Shown here one piece after another: positions 58,088 to 64,000 of a stretch of DNA of 64,000 nt. Position 1 is the stretch's first letter. Every line of letters begins with the position of its first letter. Source of the DNA: Clarkia xantiana subsp. parviflora (lineage: Eukaryota > Streptophyta > Magnoliopsida > Myrtales > Onagraceae); assembly GCA_036873135.1 (NCBI GenBank), contig JAPTYO010000002.1:23772452-23836451 (forward strand), in the 5' to 3' direction. The notes below the pieces were generated by a model, which did no database searches, was not told where the DNA came from, and saw only the letters and a list, made by a program, of their open reading frames with translations. A program made the translations under genes and the position numbers.

Positions 58088-58766
58088 TGTTAAGGCTGCT
58101 TCCACTTGGGTAACTTCGGGCTTCTCTCCCACGAACGGGCTCTGGATGTGTGCACGGGAACGGGTATCTGTCTGTATGCCGCGATCCTTGAAACACAATC
58201 CTCGAACTAATCTTCAACTTCCCGACTTTGATCTCTCGAACTCCGGGTCCTGCACAAGGGGCAGTAACCAGCGTGGGAGAGGGGGGATGCTGGTTGGGCC
58301 CTCTCCGACGCTCAAGTCAAAATCTTTAGAGAGAGAAAGCCTTTTAGAGAGAAGTCAGAGCACGAAATGCCAAAATGAGCGAGTTGTTTAAAATGGGAGA
58401 CCTAGGTCCCTATTTATAGGGAACCAAAGGATCGTGCCCGTTTTTGAACGGTTTGATGCCGGTATAAAGGAAAACGTATACCGTCATCAAGGTGGACTAT
58501 GCGCGCATTGACTTCTCGTACTTGGCAAAATAATCTGGATAAGCGCGCGGAGTATGTCGGTAATCCGGACCTATCCGGATTGTCTAGCAATCCGGACCGG
58601 GTCCGGATTGCCTTAGGGCAATCCGGAAATCCCCTGGTCCGGGTACTGCGCGTATTCCGGACCGTTTTGGACTTGAGTGTCCGCGGAAGAGATCTTTTAT
58701 GGGTTTTGGAGTATTTTGCGAGGACCGAAATGTAAATACGAACCCAAATTGGACAAATATCTAACA
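58088..58766 (-). repeat. 5' LTR (minus-strand element), right in the window
   Basis: 679 bp, same ends as the left copy (TGTTAAG...ATCTAACA in plus orientation). Confidence 0.9.
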
Positions 58767-58771
58767 GATAC

Positions 58772-59264
58772 TACCCCCGGACGACGTAATGCGCCCGACC
58801 AAGGGGTGTACGCGACGTCCGGGAGACCGTCACCTGGGTCAGACCTCGCGAAGACCCGTCATAATTTTACACATCCAACCCTTACACAATATTACGAACT
58901 CTCCCATGCTTACGAGGGGTTAAACCCTCCATTATCTCTTAATAAAGCACGTTTAGGGGTTAACGACGTCATTAACCGTCTTAATCCCCCTTTGAGGCCT
59001 ATATATAGGACTCAAGTTCTTCTCATTTGGGGACTTGATGAATTCTTACACATTTGAACTCTGCATTCTCTCTCTAGAACACTGTACTAATTCAAGCATC
59101 GGAGAGGGCTTGCCTGTTCCACCCCCGGCTTACCCCTCGTGCAGGTCAGCGAAGGAGCGGATTACGGGTAGAGCGAAAGGAAACAGATCAGAATGAGAAG
59201 AATTTCACCTGTGGGTTAGACATCTGTATCGACATCCAGTTGCCCCGACATACACGTCGCAATA
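58772..59264 (+). repeat. 3' LTR of the old element, right part
   Basis: Continues the LTR begun at 49232 with TACCCCCGGACGACG and ends CGCAATA, where the usual terminal CA has become TA. A CTATATATAGG promoter box is near 58998. Confidence 0.85.
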
Positions 59265-59429
59265 ATGATTGTCTGGTTCCGTGTGAGGTGAGTGAAAGCT
59301 AAGCCTCAATGTCAATATTACCTAGCTAGGTTTCTGCTATGGAGACCTCTTCCACTTCCATCAAAACCCAGTTACACTTCCACAGATATCATTACTCATC
59401 CCTTTTCTCAAACGACAAAATCTTACCAA

Positions 59430-60000
59430 TATTTGAGAAAATTAATTTAATGGATATTCTTATCCGTGTTCTCTTTGGTCGCTTCCTTTCATTCCGTCGT
59501 GTTCGTGAAGACACCATTTAGCGTTTCGTTACTGCAAACTGGTGGGTTGATGAACCCCAGAGGTGATTCGAAGGAAAGATGGTTTTTGACTATTTATTTT
59601 CTCAACTGTCGACCAAGCCTTAGAGGTTCTACAGAATGGAGTTTTTAACGTTCAAGGGATGATTTTACATTTGTGGAGACTAGGTCCAGTTTATGCTAAT
59701 ATTGATGCAGAGCACTGATAGACATTCTGATTGGAACATTCTTATTTGTTCCGAGTACCTCACAGTGGCAATCACTGTAATTTATAGCAACTTCCGGGGT
59801 GTTAATATTCATACTCACACTCGAAATAACTCGTAACATCACACTCAGAATGTTTATCATTTTCGTATTGATGCAAACTTCACTAGGGTTGAAACTTGGA
59901 TCGAGCTTCGTGTCATTCCGATGGGCCTAATTGCAGATGAGAATATTGCTTTCCCAAGAGGGGAAGATTATTCAGACGGAGGCGACCACGGATAGAATCT
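59430..60000 (+). pseudogene. DUF4283/zinc-knuckle-like protein remnant
   Basis: Pieces in changing frames read like the plant DUF4283 domain found in retroelement-related zinc-knuckle proteins: VLFGRFLSFRRVREDTI, then TANWWVDEP, LFIFSTVDQALEVLQNGVF-like and ILHLWRLGPVYANID-like stretches. Frame changes and stops (for example after REDTI at 59519) show it is dead. The assignment rests on spacing and a few aromatic positions, so it is tentative. Confidence 0.45.
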
Positions 60001-60612
60001 GGCTCACTGACTTTCACTGTATTTAACCTCCTTGAAATAAGCAAAATAAGCTAACTCCATCCTTCAATAGTAATGGCTTCATGTAAAAGCTAAATCTCCA
60101 GTGTATTCAGTAACAGGTAGAGATGCCATGCTTCCTCGTTCTCAGCTCAAATTTAGCTTCTTTACTCAACAAACAGGAAAGAAGTGAAATCATGTTTAAC
60201 CGTAATTCACATCAAGATCTTATCGTGGTTCAATGGCTGGAAATGTGCAATGATGATACTATAGAACGAATACAGAGCCTCAGTAGTGCAAATTGAGATC
60301 ATTGATTTGCTAATAAAGCCAAATTGGACTGATTATTGAAGTGTCTGAGGATTGAAATACATTAAACAGCAAGATTGAATTCTTCAGCTAATATGCTAAG
60401 CTCAATTCTACATTGTATTTGAGCTATGTTGATCAGACATGTCAATTAGGGCAAATTCACAAAAGAGCTAACCAGAATCATCATCCATAGAAGAATTCAA
60501 CAGAGAAGCTGCATTCGATAATCAATACCGAAGAAATCCAAAAAATCAGATTCCCAAATCCAAAACAGAAAAGAAGGACTTGAATTAAAGAAGGGATTCT
60601 AAACCTCGTTCA
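60001..60612 (-). other. 3' flank of the calmodulin-like gene
   Basis: No gene seen. The part next to 60612 should be 3' untranslated sequence on the minus strand. Confidence 0.5.
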
Positions 60613-61056
60613 TCACTTGGCCACCATTCTGGCGATGAACTCCTCGTACCGGATCCTCCCATCGGACCCAACGTCAACCTCCCGGATCCACTCATCGAAT
60701 TCGGCGGGCTCAAGCTTCTCCCCAATGGAGGTCAAGATGTGGCGCAGATCCGACACGGAGACGTAGCCGGTGGAGTCCTTGTCGAGGACCTTGAACGCGT
60801 CCCTGAGCTGGCGATCGAAGGGCTCGGCCTTGAGGTGCTTGGACATGAGATCGAGGAAGCGCTGGAAGTCGAAGGGGGAGGTGAGATTTTCCTGGGCGAT
60901 GATGGATTTGAGCTGGGCCTGGGTGGGGTTGCCTCCGAGGGAGCGCATGAGGATGCCTAGCTCGGAGGGGGCGATCCGGCCGTCGCCGTCGGTATCGAAG
61001 AGGGTGAAGGCCTCCTTCATGGAGGAGATTTGGTCGTCGTTCAGATCCTTGCCCAT
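60613..61056 (-). CDS. CML13: Calmodulin-like protein CML13/CML14
   Basis: An uninterrupted 147-residue EF-hand protein; the start is the ATG at 61056 ([17 protein letters not shown]), matching the family's usual 148 residues. EF-hand 1 is canonical ([12 protein letters not shown], residues 21-32). The second site has lost its ligands ([12 protein letters not shown]). Sites 3 ([12 protein letters not shown]) and 4 ([12 protein letters not shown]) are partly degenerate. This single-good-site pattern, with [14 protein letters not shown] and the end EFIARMVAK, is typical of plant CML13/14. These bind IQ motifs and serve as light chains for plant myosins and other IQ proteins. Paralogues 13 and 14 are too alike to separate here. 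The longer upstream in-frame extension to 61125 lacks family support. Looks functional. Confidence 0.95.
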   Translation of the reverse strand: MGKDLNDDQISSMKEAFTLFDTDGDGRIAPSELGILMRSLGGNPTQAQLKSIIAQENLTSPFDFQRFLDLMSKHLKAEPFDRQLRDAFKVLDKDSTGYVSVSDLRHILTSIGEKLEPAEFDEWIREVDVGSDGRIRYEEFIARMVAK

Positions 61057-61386
61057 TTTCGCTGTTCCGATTCTTCCGCCTTGTGAGAGAGAGAGAGAGC
61101 AAACTTCAATGGACAGCCAGGACAAGGAGGACAGAAAAAATGAAGAAGATTTTGAACCAAAGAGAAAGTCGAGAAGCGGGACCCACCGACCTGGCTTTTC
61201 GACATGAAAAAACGTTTCGTTTCGGCTTTGGAAACATTTCTAATTTGAAAGAAAAAAAATGCACTCTAGTAATTTGATCTAAGCGAAATTTGCCCCTAAA
61301 CTATTACCAAAAGCAATTTCACCTTTCACCTTCCTTTTTGTTGTCTTGGTATTGGTATAAAAGTGAAGAGGGGTGTAAATATATAG
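61057..61386 (-). promoter_or_regulatory. CML13/14 leader and upstream region
   Basis: A GA-repeat (GTGAGAGAGAGAGAGAGC, 61083-61100) lies about 30 bp before the start, probably in the leader. No clear TATA box was seen. The LTR element begins at 61387. Confidence 0.45.
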
Positions 61387-61963
61387 TGATGGGCGCCGTA
61401 AATAGAAGCCCATTATATGTATATGTTACCTAAGACAATTGGGTAAATGTCACATTAGGACATTGGACTAAACCCAAATCTCAATTGACATGAGATGCCC
61501 AAAATATGGGCCTCCCATATGCATAGGCCGGCCGAAACTTATATGGTGGGCAAAGTGGACTTTTGTCCACTTTGCTCCTCCTATAAATAAGAGGTGTTAG
61601 GGGATTATTAGGGTTAATCCTTAATCCCTTCTTAGAGTGTTTTAGAGAGAAAAACTCTCATCACCATAACACCAATTCGGCCGAACCACATAACACCAAA
61701 GGTGTGCCAATTTGCCTTCGAGCAAACACTCCGGAGATCCGTCCCTGCCAAGAATCGATCCGAGGCTTTGCTGTGGAGAATATACTGCGTAGGGCTTCCT
61801 TAACAAGAACCACTACGGGTGCCGACGGGAGGACGTGAACTACCTGCTGCGGGATCTTGGGACTACGGATTACGTCTGAGGAATGTGCGAATTTTCCGCT
61901 GCTTGATTACTAGCATGTACCATGTTTATAGTATCTGTAGTGATTACTCCCCGTAATCTAACA
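61387..61963 (+). repeat. 5' LTR of the right-edge element
   Basis: 577 bp, TGATGGGC...ATCTAACA, with a CTATAAATAA box near 61582. Confidence 0.85.
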
Positions 61964-61964
61964 G

Positions 61965-61977
61965 TGGTATCATAGCC
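61965..61977 (+). other. Primer binding site (tRNA-Met type)
   Basis: TGGTATCATAGCC differs by one base from the common copia site TGGTATCAGAGCC and sits one base after the LTR. Confidence 0.8.
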
Positions 61978-62699
61978 TGTGTTAGGAGTTCATGATTTTG
62001 ATAAATTGATGTTCTTGAGAATTATTATTTTGGGTCGAAAATTTTAAGGAAAGAAAAATTAAAATTTTCGAATTTTTAAGTTATGAGTGGTCCGAAATTT
62101 TCATGATGTTCTTAGGAAAATTGAATGTTCATGATCTTCAAGAAAAACATAATTTTTTTTTTATCAAAATCGAACATTGAATTATAGATCTTATTAAAAT
62201 TTGATCTAGAAATTTGACCACTTGTTTCCAATAATGTGTTTTTGGCCGAAACCCTAAGTAAATCACAAGGTAAATTTTTTAATTTCTTAGGCAACAAGGT
62301 TGAAAAATTCGGCCGAAATTTTTAGAGATATTGTTTACCATATTTTAATTTTTATTCAAGGTAAAAATATATCTATAATTGGAAACATAAGGATAGATTC
62401 ACATTAATATATAGAAATATATATAACTATCAATATATCTAGATAATTAATAGGGTTAAAGATATTATTGATAGATTTAGTTACATAAAAGATTAAGAAA
62501 GTATATTGTCAGTATATTTGTTACCCTATTTAAGATATTGACAATAAATAAGTATATATATATATATATTAAAAGTGCCTAATTTTATATATATATAATA
62601 TTGGAAATTATTTTATATAACTAATGTTACCTGGTGACTAAGTTAAGTTTTTAGTGGACATCAAAACCCTACATAGCCCACAAGTAAACATTTCGGCCC

Positions 62700-63030
62700 A
62701 AACCCTTTGGATTAATTGATGGGCCGGTCCAATATACCAAACCAGGACGCTTAAACCGAACCAAGTTTTCTTAATCGGTTCGACCTTGTCGGGTCGGGTC
62801 GGACCGGAGTAACTAAGTGGATCTAACCAAACCGGTTTTGAGTGTTAAAACAAACCAAACCCTATTTTTATTAGACTGGTTTGGACCAAACCAGATTTTG
62901 AAAATATAACCGTACAGAACCGGATTTTACTAAATCGGTCCCGAACCGGATTTTTATGGACCGAACCGAACTAGATCGAAACTGACTAAACCGAACCGAA
63001 TTTTCAAAACCGAATTCAAGTAATTAAATA
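62700..63030. repeat. AACCGAACC-rich block within the element body
   Basis: Dense AAACCGAACC/CGGTTCG motifs like those of the hAT element at 27406-28732; probably a nested, decayed member. No clear ends. Confidence 0.4.
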
Positions 63031-63490
63031 AATTAGGGAGGTCAAGTTTTAAAATCCAAATATTTTGAACCTTAAATGCCTACACAGTGCTCAATGGTTT
63101 GTTATTATTCACATAACAATTAAACATTTATGTCTTGTTTCGATTGTGGGGATGGATCTCGGAGATACAAGTTTTTGGGACTGGATTAATTAGTGGGCTG
63201 AATTGCAATTGTTTATTATTCGATATATATATTCATGCATTATTAGAACTGTCGTCTTGACTGAGTCAAGCTAGGTGGACATTGCATATTGGGGGCAGAG
63301 CCCTGGTTAAATATATGGTATGCGCACTAGGATAGACATGTTGTGACTTGTGATGGTTGAAATTGTCTAGGATTCATGTCTAGAATGATGCGTAATTGAA
63401 TATAAACATGTATTGCAAATCAGCCCCTAATGTTTAAAATATTTTAAAATCGAAAACCAGTCGCCAAATATGTATGATGTAAGCATATGG

Positions 63491-64000
63491 TGATGGGCGC
63501 CGTAAATGGAAGCCCATTATATGTATATGTTACCTAAGACAATTGAGTAAATGTTACATTAGGACATTGGGCCAGACCCAAATCCTAATTGACATGAGAG
63601 GCCCAAAATATAGGCCTCCCTTATGCATAGGTCGGCCGAACTTATTAGTGGGGATAAAGTGGACTTTAGATATGAGGTGTTAGGGGTTTTATTAGGTTAA
63701 TCTTTAATCCCTCATTGGAGTGTTTTAGAGAGAAAAACATTCCCCCCCCCCCCCCCCATAACAACATTCGGCCGAACCACTACCACCACCAAAGGTGTGC
63801 CAATTTGCCTTCGAGCAAACACTCCGGAGATCCGTCCTGTCAAGAATCGATCAGAGGCTTTGTTGTGGAGAATATACCGCGTAGGGATTCCTTAACAAGA
63901 ACCTCTACGGGTGCCGACCGGAGGACCGTGAACTCCCTGCTGCAGGATCATGGGAATACAGACTACTTTTGAGGTATGTGTGAATCTTCCGCTGCGTAAT
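63491..64000 (+). repeat. 3' LTR of the right-edge element, truncated by the window
   Basis: Matches the 5' LTR from its first base. It lacks about 35-40 bp around the TATA region and has a 16-base C run at 63742-63757 where the 5' LTR reads TCTCATCAC. Confidence 0.85.

Larger units (their letters stand above)
49462..58766 (-). mobile_element. Non-autonomous gypsy-type LTR element inside the old 3' LTR
   Basis: LTRs at 49462-50138 and 58088-58766; the target duplication is GGTAC at the left (49457-49461) and GATAC at the right (58767-58771), one later mutation apart. The intact LTR at 39056 shows the uninterrupted GGTACTACC site. On the minus strand it has a primer site (TTTGGCGCCGTCAGCG) inside the right LTR and a polypurine tract CTCGGGGGCAAG beside the left one. 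It carries gag and a trace of protease, then about 5 kb without reverse transcriptase or integrase. My hand count of LTR differences is about 31 in 677 (4-5%). Confidence 0.9.
39056..59264 (+). mobile_element. Old non-autonomous LTR retrotransposon, interrupted by two later insertions
   Basis: Flanked by the 5-bp duplication ATGAT (39051-39055 and 59265-59269). The LTRs are at 39056-39769 and at 49232-49461 continued at 58772-59264. Its body (39770-49231) shows no reverse transcriptase, RNase H or integrase; it has short decayed frames and several tandem arrays. It was later hit by a solo-LTR lineage (45024-46563) and, within its 3' LTR, by a second LTR element (49462-58766). Movement would have needed enzymes from another element. 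Confidence 0.85.
61387..64000 (+). mobile_element. Coding-poor LTR retrotransposon, copia-like primer site, runs off the edge
   Basis: Direct repeats starting TGATGGGCGCCGTAAAT at 61387 and 63491 are its LTRs; the second is cut by the window end after 510 bp. A tRNA-Met-like primer site TGGTATCATAGCC follows the first. The body (61964-63490) is only 1.5 kb, AT-rich and without gag or pol motifs, so it is a small non-autonomous or internally deleted copy. The LTRs differ by many substitutions and a deletion, so it is not young. Confidence 0.85.

Noticed and set aside
60710..61207. Other long frames over the CML13/14 gene on both strands
   Set aside because: They are shadows of a GC-rich EF-hand gene whose own frame matches the family from end to end.

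Overview
The window looks like nuclear DNA of a seed plant, probably a eudicot. It holds a pectin-pathway UDP-glucuronate 4-epimerase gene, an intron-containing cytosolic ribosomal protein S13 gene and a calmodulin-like CML13/14 gene. These are separated by LTR retrotransposons, Helitrons, hAT, Mutator-like and PIF/Harbinger elements, a plastid DNA fragment and AT-rich spacer. I could not name a species.

Layout. 1-873 is the 5' two thirds of a GAE gene (minus strand, running off the left edge). 1397-4200 is AT-rich and full of small non-autonomous transposons, one of them (3151-3705) with a clean 8-bp target duplication. 4785-14029 is bounded by a 9-bp direct repeat and related inverted ends, so it reads as one large Mutator-like unit. 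It carries a broken Ty1/copia gag-pol, which is itself cut by a hAT element that carries a Tourist-like MITE, and a two-exon open gene of unknown function. 14039-15573 is a decayed Ty3/gypsy gag and LTR on the minus strand. 16078-27176 is a complete, very young Ty3/gypsy element of the Tat type: two 648-bp LTRs with only two visible differences, an intact 1851-residue gag-pol, a 50-bp tandem array, and a convergent antisense gene with four exons. 27406-28732 is a hAT element. 28814-30493 and 37119-38787 are two copies of one Helitron family in opposite orientations. 30847-31365 is a short Mutator-like MITE, 31477-31657 a plastid psbB fragment, and about 32640-32990 a possible SINE. RPS13 lies at 33472-35001. 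35287-36951 is a foldback element with a hAT MITE in one arm.

39056-59264 is an old, coding-poor LTR retrotransposon. It contains a solo LTR (45024-46563) that carries a MITE, and its 3' LTR is split by a second non-autonomous LTR retrotransposon (49462-58766, minus strand). After a pseudogene with a zinc-knuckle/DUF4283 look comes the intact CML13/14 gene (60613-61056). The right edge (61387 onward) holds a third LTR element with a tRNA-Met-type primer site and no coding capacity.

The three host genes are unrelated housekeeping or signalling genes and do not form a pathway. Most of the interest is in the nested mobile DNA: target duplications allow the order of insertion to be read, and two features (the antisense spliced gene and the Mutator-like composite) deserve follow-up.
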